A stretch of 64,000 bases of DNA from an uncultured Bacilli bacterium (GCA_947585065.1 CANPWX010000001.1:1-64000), one strand, 5' to 3'. Positions 1-10,206 are shown, counted from the stretch's first letter. The notes: generated by a model from the sequence alone, not told the origin. Program-made: numbers and translations.

Positions 1-178
1 TTCTTCTTTTTTTTATTTTTTGGACAAAAAACTTTTTTTTTTTTTTTTTTGTTTTCATATAACAATGAACAGAGAAGATAAAACATAATAAGTGTCTAAG
101 TGTGTGTTTGTGTGTATTTATGTTTGATAAAATCTTCTCTTTTCTTTAATTTAAGATTTATAAGGAGATGATTTTATA
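1..178 (+). other. Leader upstream of first spike gene
   Basis: No coding sequence is visible here. It begins with T-rich sequence, including an unbroken run of 18 T at 33-50, which may be the tail of a terminator whose stem lies outside or just upstream. A TG-rich stretch at 101-125 contains the left arm of an inverted repeat. The Shine-Dalgarno AAGGAG at 162-167 precedes the start codon at 179. I see no promoter of the type used on the minus strand. Confidence 0.6.
103..125 (+). repeat. Left arm of 23-bp inverted repeat
   Basis: These 23 bases are the exact reverse complement of 1968-1990. The two arms bracket the first spike gene and its terminator. The core is TG-rich (TGTGTTTGTGTG), so some low-complexity bias exists, but the match runs through the non-repetitive end (TATTTATGTTT) as well. 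Confidence 0.85.
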
Positions 179-1888
179 ATGGCTACTCTTATTAAAAAAG
201 TAAAAATAAAACAAGCAGATGGTACATACACTGATTATATTCCTATTGGAGCTGAAGCTAAGAATGTAACTACTGAAGATGGATTATCTGTTGAAAATAA
301 ATTAAATAGAAAACCTTATTATTTTGATAATGTTGAAGATATGAAAAATGCTAATTTCCTTAAAGAAGGAGACGTAGCTATTACATTAGGTTATTACGAA
401 CCTAATGATGGCGGAAATGCAGAATATAGAATTTTGACTGATACTGATAAATATGCTGAAGAATTAAATAATCAATTAAAAGCTGAATTAATTATTAAAG
501 AAGGAAGAGCTAATGTTAAACAATTTGGAGCTAAGGCTGATGATGCTACTGATATTAGTGATATTATAACTAAAGTTTTTTCTTATAACTATTATAGTTC
601 TGTATATTTTCCTGATGGCAATTATGTTATGAATTCTCCTATCGAATGAGGACAAAATCAACGAAAGATATTTAGGAAAATCCAAGGAGAAAGTTCACTT
701 AAAACAAAAATTACTTGTCCAAATGGTTTTTTTAAAGATATAGAAGAAAATCAATATACTTCAAATTTTGAGATGTCCGATCTTCATCTTGCAGGCACAG
801 GAGCTGGCAATCATCCTGACATAGCTGCTATAGACGGCGGGTTTATGCATTGTACGCTTAAAAATTTATATATTCATGGATACGGTATAGGAATAAGATT
901 TCAACATGGGTGTTGAATGAGTAAATATGATAGCATAATAATAAATTATTGCAATATTGGAGTGGAAGATGTAAGTCATGTTTTTAATAATAATTTATTT
1001 ATTTGTTGTCGTTTTTCATGAATTTATCAATGTGCAGTACACATTCAAGGAAGTGCGAATAAATTTTTAGAATGTGATTTTGAAGCCTGTAAATATTGTT
1101 TTCAAAATAGCTGTACACAGCTAGATATTGATAATTGTTATATAGAAGGTAATGAAACTGTTTTTTATTTAACAGGCTCTCATTTTAATGATAGTACTCA
1201 TGTTCATAATTGTTGACTTGTTCCAAGGACTGACCAAGTTATTAAAGGATGGTTATTAAAATGTAACACAATACAAAATAATGATGCAAAGACTGAAGCT
1301 TGATTGTTTTCTAATAATCATATTAATAATGTAAAACAAGATGAAAATAAACTATTCTCTTTTTATTCAACTGATGAAAATAATTATAAAGAAGTAACTT
1401 TAGGTATCTCAGTACGTGACAATGAATATTTTAATATAAAGAGTAAAAATGTATATAAAATTTTTTATAGAGATTTATTCGATTATAATGATGCTTTTGG
1501 ATATGGAATGGCTGGAGATACAACAACTTTTTCATCAGATTTACCTATTTATCGTTTTGGAAATATAGAATGATATAGAATCGATAAAGGAGATAAAAAA
1601 AGCGCTTTAGACCATAATGTTAGATGTCAAATAGCTGGCTATTATGAAGCTACTTCAACAAATACAGCCACTTTGTTGATTGAACCTACTGATAAAAGAT
1701 GATGGAATTCTCCTCACGAAATAAAATATCTTCCTTGTACGATACTATACGATGACACTAGCGTAGAAGCAAGTTTTTTCAACGTGGATAATACTAAAAT
1801 AGCAGTTCATCTTAATCCCGAAAAAACTTTGAAACGAGTTATGTTTAATACAGAATATTGATTTAATACTTCTTGAATTGATGAATAA
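179..1888 (+). CDS. Tail spike protein 1 (beta-helix)
   Basis: This is a 569-residue protein when TGA is read as Trp; there are nine in-frame TGA codons (647, 914, 1019, 1214, 1301, 1571, about 1700, 1859, 1874). Residues 1-115 form an N-terminal module shared with the genes at 2084, 8328 and 10249, with KPYY, GDVAITLGYY and NDGG motifs. It probably attaches the spike to the tail. Then comes VKQFGAKADD, the typical entry of the pectate-lyase-like beta-helix family, followed by Asn/Cys/Ile-rich coils. The role is probably receptor binding or surface polysaccharide degradation. The start is fixed by AAGGAG 12 bases upstream. A standard-code reading would end at residue 156. Confidence 0.85.
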
Positions 1889-1914
1889 AAAACAGTATAA
1901 TATTATTTATTAAG

Positions 1915-1948
1915 GACTAAACCAATAAAATTGGTTTAGTCTTTTTTT
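1915..1948 (+). terminator. Rho-independent terminator after spike 1
   Basis: An 11-bp perfect stem (1915-1925 with 1931-1941, GACTAAACCAA) has a 5-base loop and is followed by seven T. It resembles the terminators at 4002 and 10173, which also start GGACTAAA. Confidence 0.9.
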
Positions 1949-1967
1949 ATATGTATATGAAAGATGG

Positions 1968-1990
1968 AAACATAAATACACACAAACACA
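1968..1990 (+). repeat. Right arm of 23-bp inverted repeat
   Basis: Exact reverse complement of 103-125. It lies between the terminator of spike 1 and the leader of spike 2, so the pair encloses a complete cassette: leader, gene and terminator. Confidence 0.85.
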
Positions 1991-1997
1991 TATGTCT

Positions 1998-2019
1998 TTA
2001 GGAGACTTATATCTCCTAA
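1998..2019 (+). promoter_or_regulatory. Leader hairpin carrying an SD-like arm
   Basis: TTAGGAGA (1998-2005) pairs perfectly with TCTCCTAA (2012-2019) around a 6-base loop. The 5' arm carries AGGAGA, identical to the real Shine-Dalgarno of spike 2 at 2070-2075, so the TCTCCT arm could pair with either copy. Regulation of spike 2 translation is an inference. Confidence 0.5.
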
Positions 2020-2083
2020 CTCTTTCAATAATATAAACACACGTTAGCAATTTTTTATTTTGTTAAGAAAGGAGACACTTATT

Positions 2084-3988
2084 ATGGGAAATTTAATTAA
2101 AAAAGTCAAAATAAAACAACAAGACGGAACTTATACTGACTATATACCTATAGGCGCAGACGCTAAGAATGTGGTTGCTGCAGATGGGGACTCTGTTGAA
2201 TTAAAGTTAAATAAAAAACCTTATTATTATAATACAGTAGCTGATATGAAGGCAGATATGAAATTGAAAGCTGGAGATATGGCAATTACGCTTGGATATC
2301 ATGAAGTAAATGATGGCGGAAATGGTGAATACAATATTGTTAAAACAAGTAGTAAATATGTTGAAGAATTAAATAATCAATTAAAAGCTGAATTAATTAT
2401 TAAAAGTAATACAATAAACGCAAAACAATTTGGAGCTTATGGAGATAAAACTCATGATGATATAGAAGTATTAAGAAAATGCGTAGATTATTGTCTTACT
2501 AATAAAACATCTTTATATTTAGATGGAATTTTTTATATTTCAGATACATTAAATTGCCATGGGATTAGAATGGTAGGAGAAAGGCAGCCTACCGAGGCAG
2601 GGGTTAATTATCCAGGAAATGTAGGTTATCATTATCCTCAAAATAGAGATAATGGAGCTAATATAACTTTTCCGCAATATATAAAAACCATTGTTGATGG
2701 GACTGCTATTGTAAGTGATGTGGCTAATCCTATTTTATCAAGTGATTATAATGAACCATTTGATTTACATAATTTTGGTGTGTATGGGTGATTGAGAAAT
2801 GATGAACAAGAAGGAGTCGTAACTAATCAAATTCCCAAATCTAGCTTAGATAATTATTATCCAGGTGCTCATCAAATAGAGAATTTTTCTGTCTTCAATA
2901 CTGGTTCAAATGGAATGCATTTACATGGAATTGAATGTACGACTGTTAAACATTTAATTATTAGATTAGTAAATGGATATGGATTACTTATAGATGGAAT
3001 CGAAGGACAAGATTGTCCATGTGATTATACTACTTTTGAAGATTGTCAATTTAGTCATACTAGATTATCTGGAATAGCTTTAATTAATACTTATAGACAA
3101 ATGGGAACTTTTAGGCATTGTATGTTTCAATTTATAGGACAATATGCTTTTGGGGTATGTAATGATAAATGAGGCGAAAGAATATTACCTACTAATGACG
3201 ATGATATTATTTATGCTATTAATATTAATGGTCATAATACTGCTCCTTATGCGATCGAACAAAGTAGACAATTACTTTTTGATAATGTATATGGAGAACA
3301 AACAAGCGGATTTGTAAAAGTAGAAAATATTACTACTTTAATAGGCTTTGAAGTTAAAAAATGTTCTATTATTCAAAAATCAGGTTCTATAGTTAGTTGC
3401 GGATTAAATTTTATTAATGTTAATTATATTTTTGATTTAAAACTTGATTATAGTATAAACAATGTTAGTACTCAATATAAATTTGATGATAAAACTATTA
3501 GTATAAATTTTGCAGATAAACTACCTAATAGATTTATAACAGACGTAAAAAATGTTAAACAAAAAATTACAAGAAATTATCAAGGTACAGAAAGTTTTGA
3601 AACAGCTTATCTTGAAAATTTATATGCTAAAGATATTATTTATAATCCGCATCTTATTAAATGTAATGATGTTTCAGAGAGCGAACAGGAAATTCAAATA
3701 GATATTAAAGAACACTTAGAAGACCATTTAGGAAGTTATTCACTTACAAATGGTCAAGGTTATGCTTTAGCTATATTAAGTTTATCTGCGGGAACATCTA
3801 ATATGGGAGATCCTGCATTAGTTGATTTAATTGCAATTACTCAACATAGTCATTTATGGCTTATAACTTTTCTTACTAAAAATATTGAAAGTGCAAGTGC
3901 AGATAATAAAGGTATTATAACTGTTACTGTTCCACAAGGAAGAATTGCAAATATTCAATTTATTAATAAAGTAGATAATACTTATTAA
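2084..3988 (+). CDS. Tail spike protein 2 (beta-helix)
   Basis: This is a 634-residue protein with two in-frame TGA (Trp) codons at 2789 and 3170. Residues 1-110 are close to spike 1 (LIKKVKIKQQDGTYTDYIP, KPYYYN, GDMAITLGY, NDGG). Residues after NAKQFGAYGDK form a pectate-lyase-like beta-helix, and the C-terminus is unlike spike 1. The start at 2084 is chosen over an in-frame TTG at 2060 because AAAGGAGA at 2068-2075 is well spaced and the protein start MGNLIKK matches MATLIKK of spike 1. The shared base and varied tip suggest alternative receptor-binding proteins. Confidence 0.85.
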
Positions 3989-4001
3989 TCTTATTTATCA
4001 A

Positions 4002-4036
4002 GGACTAAACTAATAAATAGTTTAGTTCTTTTTTTT
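4002..4036 (+). terminator. Terminator after spike 2
   Basis: GGACTAAACTA (4002-4012) pairs with TAGTTTAGTTC (4018-4028), followed by eight or more T. It is related in sequence to the terminators after spikes 1 and 3. Confidence 0.85.
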
Positions 4037-4095
4037 ATATTTAAATAAGAGAAGGTCAATTTTATTTTATGAAAAAGTAAAGGAGGTAGAAACCT

Positions 4096-5268
4096 GTGGC
4101 ACAATTATCAAGTGAAGAAAGAATTAAAAGAGTTGAGCAAGCGCCAGTTGAAGTTCAAACAATGGTTGCAAAAGCATATTTAAGAGATGATATTGATGAT
4201 GAAGATGTTCAATATTTATTTAATACTGACACTATTGAACAAATCAATGATACGGAAGAAAATAGTGGAATTGAAAATATTAATGCTGAAGAACCTGAAG
4301 GCATTGGAGCAGTTGGTTTCGTAATGAGAACAACTAAACCTAGCGGAAACAAGAACTTTATAACTACTGGCTCAGGTGGATGGAATACTTGTATTAAGGG
4401 TTATCCAATGGATGCCGGAGCTAATGTGTTAGCAAACTGCGTTGGATACGCGTCTGGACGTTTCAATGAAATTATTAATGAAATAAGAGGAACAACTGGA
4501 TGCACTTATAAAACTTTAAACTGTAATGCAATAGGTTTTAAAGAAAGAGCAGAAGCTGCTGGATTAAAAACTGGTAGTACTCCAAAACGTGGAGCTATTA
4601 TGTGTTGGGGCAACGCAAGCGCTGGACATGTAGCAATCGTTGAAAGAGTAGATAGTAATAATCAAGTATATACATCTGAATCTGGGTATGGAAGCACTGC
4701 ATTCTGGAATCAAACTAGAACAAACTCAAATGGTAGATGGGGATGTTCAGGAAATTATTATTTTAGATGCTTTATTTATTTACCTGATGATGTTCAAAAG
4801 ATTGTTGATGGCGGAAGCGCGCCTACTCCAACTCCTACACCTGCACCTAATCCAAGTCCAAATGAAAAATTTAATATTGGAGATACTGTAGTTATTAGTG
4901 GTCCACTTTATGTAAGTTCAAATGCGGCAACTGCAGCTGGAAAGGTAAGTAGTAAAGTAACTACTATTACCAAAAAGAATCCAGGTTCAGCTCATCCATA
5001 TAATACAACTGGAGATTTAGGTTGGATGGATGAAAGTAGTATTACTAAATATGTAGCGCCTACGCCTGCACCACTTGCAGTAGGTAATACTGTTAAAATT
5101 ATTGGTACTGGTAATGGTAATTCTATGGGCGGAGGCCAAACTGCTTATGGAATTGGCTGGACTAGACAAATATTAAAAATTTGAAATGGAAGACCATATC
5201 CATATCAAGTTGGGAATAGTTCAGGAACTACCGGGTTTTATAAAGCGGAAGCTCTACAAAGAAAATAG
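4096..5268 (+). CDS. Endolysin: CHAP amidase/peptidase with SH3-like repeats
   Basis: This is a 390-residue lysis enzyme that cuts host peptidoglycan. Residues about 70-240 are a CHAP domain: the likely catalytic Cys is C115 in NCVGYASGR, the His is H178 in GHVAIVE, and an acidic SESGY segment follows. A Pro/Thr-rich linker (about 241-255) leads to two SH3-like wall-binding repeats (about 257-320 and 325-390, each starting with a G(D/N)TV motif). Start is GTG at 4096 after AAAGGAGG. The single in-frame TGA at 5182-5184 lies inside the last repeat, so termination there would give a 362-residue form lacking 28 residues. Residues 1-70 are an acidic helical region I do not recognise. Confidence 0.88.
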
Positions 5269-5342
5269 CGGGAACCCGTTCAACCGGGCCTTAAAACAAG
5301 ATATGAAGCTCAATGAACGACGCCCGCCGCGGAGGTATAGTT
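5269..5342 (+). other. GC-rich spacer before holin
   Basis: This short spacer is far richer in GC than its surroundings. It contains CGGGAACCCG directly followed by TTCAACCGGG, which can fold in alternative ways, and a cluster GCCCGCCGCGG that runs into the holin Shine-Dalgarno GGAGGT (5331-5336). I see no gene. Confidence 0.6.
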
Positions 5343-5786
5343 ATGATAGAAGCAATTTTAAACACATTAAAAATAATGGGCTGGTTAGGAATTGCTTTAG
5401 CTGTTTTAGCTATTGTTAATATTACAACTGGAACATTAACAAACATTTGGTCTGGTAAAGAAGAATTTAATTTTGTCAAATTAATAAAAGGTATGGGTAA
5501 AGTATTAGCATTTTATTTATGTTCTACTCTTGTTGGTATAGCATTTACAATGTTACCTTTTATTAATGAAATGATTACTAGTTCTTTTGGAGTAATGTTA
5601 TTATCTAATGATACTCTAAATACATTTTCAAGCGTTGCAATTTTAGGTATTGTTATTTCTACTATTGTAATTCAAGCAAAAAAAGCAATTAATGGAATTG
5701 TAACATTAGCAAATTTAAGTTCAGATAGTGAAGAAATTACTTGGGAAGTTGAAGAACCAAGTGAAGAAGAAGACGAAATGAATTAA
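5343..5786 (+). CDS. Holin-like membrane protein
   Basis: This 147-residue protein has three predicted membrane segments (about residues 9-30, 50-72 and 90-112) and a strongly acidic C-terminal tail (EEPSEEEDE). Size, topology and position right after the endolysin fit a holin that opens the membrane for the endolysin. An in-frame ATG exists at 5313, but 5343 is chosen because GGAGGT is 6 bases upstream and the extra ten residues are charged. I do not recognise the exact family. A second holin candidate lies at 13131. Confidence 0.65.
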   Translation: MIEAILNTLKIMGWLGIALAVLAIVNITTGTLTNIWSGKEEFNFVKLIKGMGKVLAFYLCSTLVGIAFTMLPFINEMITSSFGVMLLSNDTLNTFSSVAILGIVISTIVIQAKKAINGIVTLANLSSDSEEITWEVEEPSEEEDEMN

Positions 5787-5789
5787 TAA

Positions 5790-5827
5790 ATAGGACAAGT
5801 TAAAATAATACTTGTCCTATTTTTTTT
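5790..5827 (+). terminator. Terminator after lysis genes
   Basis: ATAGGACAAG (5790-5799) pairs with CTTGTCCTAT (5811-5820), followed by eight T. Confidence 0.9.
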
Positions 5828-5887
5828 ATATTATAGTAAGAGCGAATGGGTGAATAAAATATATATTAAAAATAAATATAGTCTTAT

Positions 5888-5937
5888 CTTGCTTAATATG
5901 CGCGAAGCGCGCGAAGCGGATAGGCTAAGCAAGGAGG
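5888..5937 (+). promoter_or_regulatory. Leader hairpin with tandem GCGAAGC mini-hairpins
   Basis: CTTGCTTA (5888-5895) pairs with TAAGCAAG (5926-5933), and the 3' arm overlaps the Shine-Dalgarno AAGGAGG (5931-5937) of the fibre gene at 5944. The loop holds GCGAAGC twice (5902-5908 and 5911-5917), a heptamer known from DNA studies as an unusually stable mini-hairpin. Partial masking of the ribosome site is an inference. Confidence 0.55.
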
Positions 5938-5943
5938 ATTTTT

Positions 5944-8213
5944 ATGGATAAATTAAAGTATGTTAAACTTGAACTAGAAGATGGCTCTTATACCGAAAGT
6001 ATTCCACTTAGTGTTCAGGCTGATCATGTAGATATCGCCTCTGCGGGGGGGGGGTCTCAAATTTAGCTAATTATGTTAGCAAAAATGATACTAATATAAG
6101 TAGTTTAAAAAGTTCTATTTCAAGTTTAGATGATAGAATAAAAGGTCTAGCCAGTGGAAATCCACTAGTTGCATCTTCAATCCAAGATATGACTAATACA
6201 GAAAGAGTATATGTTAATACTACTGATGGAAATTGATATTATTATAATGGAAAATCTTGAGTGCCAGGAGGTAAATATCAATCATCTATTGAACCAAATA
6301 ATGTAAAAATATTAGGAATAAATGATTATGACATTATTAAAAATATAATTGATTTAAGTCGTTATAATATTGATTTAATTTCAAAAAATTTAATTAAGCC
6401 TTTTGAATATAGTGAAAAAAATGGTGCTACAGTTAGAAGTAAAGGAATTTCAAGAATTTCTACTACTGGAAGCAAAGCTACATCAGAAACAATTTTAGTA
6501 TATGGAGAACCTATTCATTTAGAAGGAGGAAAAACATATACTTATGCAATTTTTGACATTGAAGATAATCCTGATAATCATACCTATTCATCATGTTATT
6601 TTGTAAAAGAGAAAACTAATACTGCTTATCGTATTGATGGAAATATAGTTGAAATATATGCATTATCATCTTATGTAACTTTTAAAACATTTACTCCACC
6701 TGAAACTATTTCTGTTGAACCATGTGTTTATTTTGGTGGACCAGATTATGAGGCTAAAAAAGGAACTTTTAGAATATTTTTAGTAGAAGGTGAATATACT
6801 CAAGACGATTTTGTAGTGCGAAAAGATAATTTAAAAGATTTTTTTGAGGGAAGAGTTTTTAAAGGAACTTGCTCAAAGAATAGCAAGATTCCTAAATGAA
6901 ACATACCTGTGTTTTATTTAGCTAAAGGACCAGGTCCATTTAGTAATTTTGGTTTAGATGATGTTAACCCATCAGAATGTAGTTATAATATATTTTTAAA
7001 TGATACTTCTAATGGGACATGAGTGAGCTATAGTTTACCACTTATGACTAATGATACTCTTGTAAGAGATTCAATATCATCTTTTGTTCCGACTTCACAA
7101 CATCCTGATATGCCTACTTCTCAAAAGAGATGAGCAATTTGTGCTACCGAAGGAACATATACAAATTTTTTAAATTATAACCAAGAACCACAAACTTTAA
7201 ATAAAGGTGAAGTTGCTATATTTCAACATAATTCTGGCGAAGGCGTTCAATGATGAGATAAAAGAACTATCGAAGGCTTGACTACTAAAGCCTATGTAGA
7301 TGAATCTATTAACGATGCATTGTCACCAGTGACTCAAAATATAGAGCAATATGTTACTAATTGATTAGATGAGCATCCAGAAGCAACAACAACAGTAGAG
7401 GATGGATCTATATCAGCTCAAAAATTAGAGAAAACTTTATCGGATAAAATGAGTAGATTTAGAGCTGATTATAAATTTTCAGATACTTGAGAACTTAATA
7501 AAAATGATTTAAATATAATCGTTGGAGATGGAAATATGCCAAATGGTATAGGTTCTAAAAATATGATTTTAGGTATCGAAAGTTTACAAGCTAATAATCA
7601 AGAACATAGCGCAAATAGTGAAATTGCTATTGGATATCATAGTTTATTTAGAGATTGAGATGGACATTTAAATACATCAATAGGACATGAAGCTATGGAT
7701 AATGTTTCTCATGGTGAATATAATGTTGCTATTGGGCCTAGTGCTTTACGTTGTCAAAGAGTAGCTAATTATGACGGAAATAGCATTGAAGGTGAAACGG
7801 CTAATAATAATACTTGTGTAGGTCATGATACAATGCTATATGCTTATGGAAGTAATAATACTATATTAGGAGCTGAAGCATTAAGAGGAACAGGATATGG
7901 CTCTACTGGTTCTAATAATATTGCTATTGGCTATTGCGCTGGCAAATGAAATACTGATGAAAATGACCATTTATATATAGATAATCAAGACAGAAAAAAT
8001 AGAAGTGGTGAAATTAATAAATCTTTAATTTATGGAACTTTTGCGGAAGACATAGCAAACCAATTTGTTAAAATTAATGGAATGTTTGCTTGCAATGGAG
8101 TTACTCCGCAAGCACCATTAGTAGCGAAAAATGATGCAACTGATTTACAAACCGCAATAGAATTATTAAATCAAATTAAAGATGCGTTACAAAAAGCTGG
8201 TATAATGAAATAA
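5944..8213 (+). CDS. Phase-variable tail fibre (frame broken at poly-G)
   Basis: ATG 5944 follows AAGGAGG with good spacing and encodes MDKLKYVKLELEDGSY, as in the other fibres. At 6045-6054 there are ten G. As sequenced, the frame ends at TAG 6064-6066 after 40 residues. From 6055 the +1 frame stays open to TAA 8211 as about 715 further residues with some eleven TGA (Trp). Eight or eleven G would join the two parts. The downstream protein has a coiled-coil stretch, BppU-like NWLDEHPEATTTVEDGSI, then YadA-head-like repeats (SNNTILGAEAL, SNNIAIGYCAG), as in trimeric adhesins and fibres. It is either a contingency locus or a homopolymer sequencing error. Confidence 0.8.
6045..6054 (+). repeat. 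Poly-G tract (10 G)
   Basis: A run of ten G lies inside codons 34-37 of the fibre gene. It is the only long G or C homopolymer I found in the window, in DNA where four G in a row is already uncommon. Its length decides whether the fibre is full length (8 or 11) or a 40-residue stub (10). Confidence 0.9.
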
Positions 8214-8251
8214 TAAATTACTTATAAAGGTATCAATGATACCATAAAAAT

Positions 8252-8282
8252 CTTTCTTATTTAATAAACTTAAATAAGAAAG
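8252..8282 (+). promoter_or_regulatory. Long leader stem touching the SD of spike 3
   Basis: CTTTCTTATTTAA (8252-8264) is perfectly complementary to TTAAATAAGAAAG (8270-8282). The 3' arm runs into AGGAGG at 8281-8286. There is no T-tract, so this is not a terminator of the upstream gene. Confidence 0.6.
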
Positions 8283-8285
8283 GAG

Positions 8286-8327
8286 GCGGAAAGGTCAAGG
8301 TATAAAGATCTCTTGACCGATAACCGC
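8286..8327 (+). promoter_or_regulatory. Hairpin inserted between SD and start codon
   Basis: GCGG (8286-8289) and CCGC (8324-8327) form the outer pair, and GGTCAAG (8293-8299) and CTTGACC (8312-8318) the inner stem. This structure fills the space between AGGAGG (8281-8286) and ATG (8328), about 41 bases, where the sister genes have 7-8. Folding would bring the two close together. Confidence 0.6.
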
Positions 8328-10160
8328 ATGGATAAATTAAAATACGTTAAATTAGAAAATGAAGATGGTAGTTACTCTGAATCAATTCCTCTAGCTGCTG
8401 ATGCTGAATATATTGATATTAATGGAGATGCTTTACCTAAAATTTTAAATAAAAAACCTTACTATTATAATTCTGTGGCTGATATGAAAGCGGATACTAA
8501 ATTACAAGTTGGTGATATGGCTATTACATTAGGTTATTATGAACCAAACGATGGCGGTGCCGCCGAATATAATATTGTTAAAGGAACTTTTCATATTGAT
8601 TATGGAACATATCATCAGTTGGATAATAATTTAGTTGCTGAATTAATTACACATAATGATACTGTTAATATTTTACAATATGGAGCAAAAGCAGATGGTA
8701 TTTATAATAATAGAAATAATTTTACAAGAGCTATGTCATACTCTAAATGTCATCATATAATAGTTCCAGAAAAAGAAAAATCTTATTTAGTAACAGCTTT
8801 ACAAATTCAACCAGATATTTTTCTTGAAGGGATTGGTTTTCCTAAAATAGATATTGATTTTGACAATGCTGAAAACGTAACAAGTTCAATAAAAGGTAGA
8901 TCAACAATGAAAAATTTATATATAAATTGTTTAGCAGAAAACAAATATGGTTCTAGATTTGCTATTGAAAATAGTGATGGAGCTAAAATTTTAAATTGTA
9001 AATTTGAAGGATTTCGAGATACAGATACTTACAATGCATGAGGAATTTTAATTAGAAAAGAAGCTCATAATTGAGAAATTAGAGATTGCGAATTTGAAAA
9101 TAATAGTGAAGCTGATATAGCAATTACTTACGGAGCTAGCAATGGAATTATTTCTCATTGTCGTGGAAGTAAATTTAGAATTAATTTAGAACATGATAAT
9201 GGAGAAGCACATGTTTACAATATAAATATAGAAGATAGCGATATAAAAACATTAACTATTCATGGATATAATTTTTCTTATATGCCTTTTCATAATATTA
9301 ATGTATCTAATTGTAAAATAGAAAATCTTGGAGTTCGTTGTGCTGAAGTTAATTTTAATAATTGTAGAATTTTAGGTTTAATACCTAGTCAATGATATAC
9401 AAATTATTCTTGTGAGATTAGTAATAATAATTCTTTTTCTTTTGGACCTCAATTAAATAATGATCCTAATTTTATGTTATGAAAACATGAATCTAATACT
9501 GGAACTGATATTAGAGAATTTTGGCAAAGAAGATATACTAATAATGCTTATAATACAGTAGAAAATACTGAAATTGGAAGAACAGTAGTTTTAAATCCAA
9601 GAAATAATACTGCTATTGCAGGAATGTATAAATTATTTGCAGTTCAAGCTGGGCATTTTTATATAATGAGAACAACTATGAATAATACTAATATAGACTC
9701 AGGAGCTTCAAAATATGGTAATTTTGTATATATTACTTGATTTAATGCTGAAAATAATATTATAGATGAAGCCCATGAAATTTGCATGGATTGTAATAGT
9801 AATAAAGGAGTAACAACTAAATTTGCAGAAAAATGATTATGATTATATGCTCCAGAAGGGGCGGTTAAATTAAAAATTGAACTATGCAATCATAGAACTA
9901 GTACTCAAGGAACGACTTGTACGAGATGACATAATTTATTATTAAATGAAGTATTAAATTATGAAAATATTAATTATGTTTCTCCAATTGCTAATGATAA
10001 TAAAACATATAGTTCGACAGAGCCTCCAGTAGGAGATGATGATAATTTTAAAATGATAGGAGATATTATTTATAATACTGATTTTGAAACTAATAAAAAT
10101 ATTGAATATTGATTATTAACAAGTAAAGATGGTGTTACGCCAACTTATACAGCAAAATAA
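8328..10160 (+). CDS. Tail spike protein 3 (beta-helix)
   Basis: This is a 610-residue protein with nine in-frame TGA (Trp) codons. The N-terminal module (residues 1-115: MDKLKYVKLENEDGSY, KPYYYN, GDMAITLGYYEPNDGG) matches spikes 1, 2 and 4. NILQYGAKADG then starts a beta-helix with Asn-ladder coils (about 120-370). The C-terminal 200 residues look like a separate beta-rich receptor-binding tip. Start 8328 is chosen over TTG 8313 because MDKLKYV matches the start of the gene at 5944; the Shine-Dalgarno is separated from it by a hairpin. It is probably a receptor-binding or depolymerase spike. Confidence 0.85.
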
Positions 10161-10172
10161 TAATGCTTTAAG

Positions 10173-10206
10173 GACTAAATTACTTAAGTAATTTAGTCTT
10201 TTTTTT
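10173..10206 (+). terminator. Terminator after spike 3
   Basis: GACTAAATTACTT (10173-10185) is directly followed by its perfect complement AAGTAATTTAGTC (10186-10198) and then eight T. It shares the AAGGACTAAA opening with the terminators of spikes 1 and 2. Confidence 0.9.

Noticed and set aside
33..50. 18-T run as a second phase-variation tract
   Set aside because: It is outside any coding frame and is more easily explained as a terminator tail; T runs are common in this DNA.
4688..5419. Alternative plus-strand frames inside the endolysin and across the holin start
   Set aside because: The CHAP and SH3 frame and the holin frame explain the sequence; the alternatives have no Shine-Dalgarno sites or domain content.
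8229..8243. GGTATC-AAT-GATACC stem after the phase-variable fibre as a terminator
   Set aside because: There is no T-tract after it; it may be a weak processing hairpin at most.
8313..8327. TTG 8313 as start of spike 3
   Set aside because: It lies in the 3' arm of a hairpin without a ribosome site, and ATG 8328 gives the MDKLKYV start shared with a paralogue.
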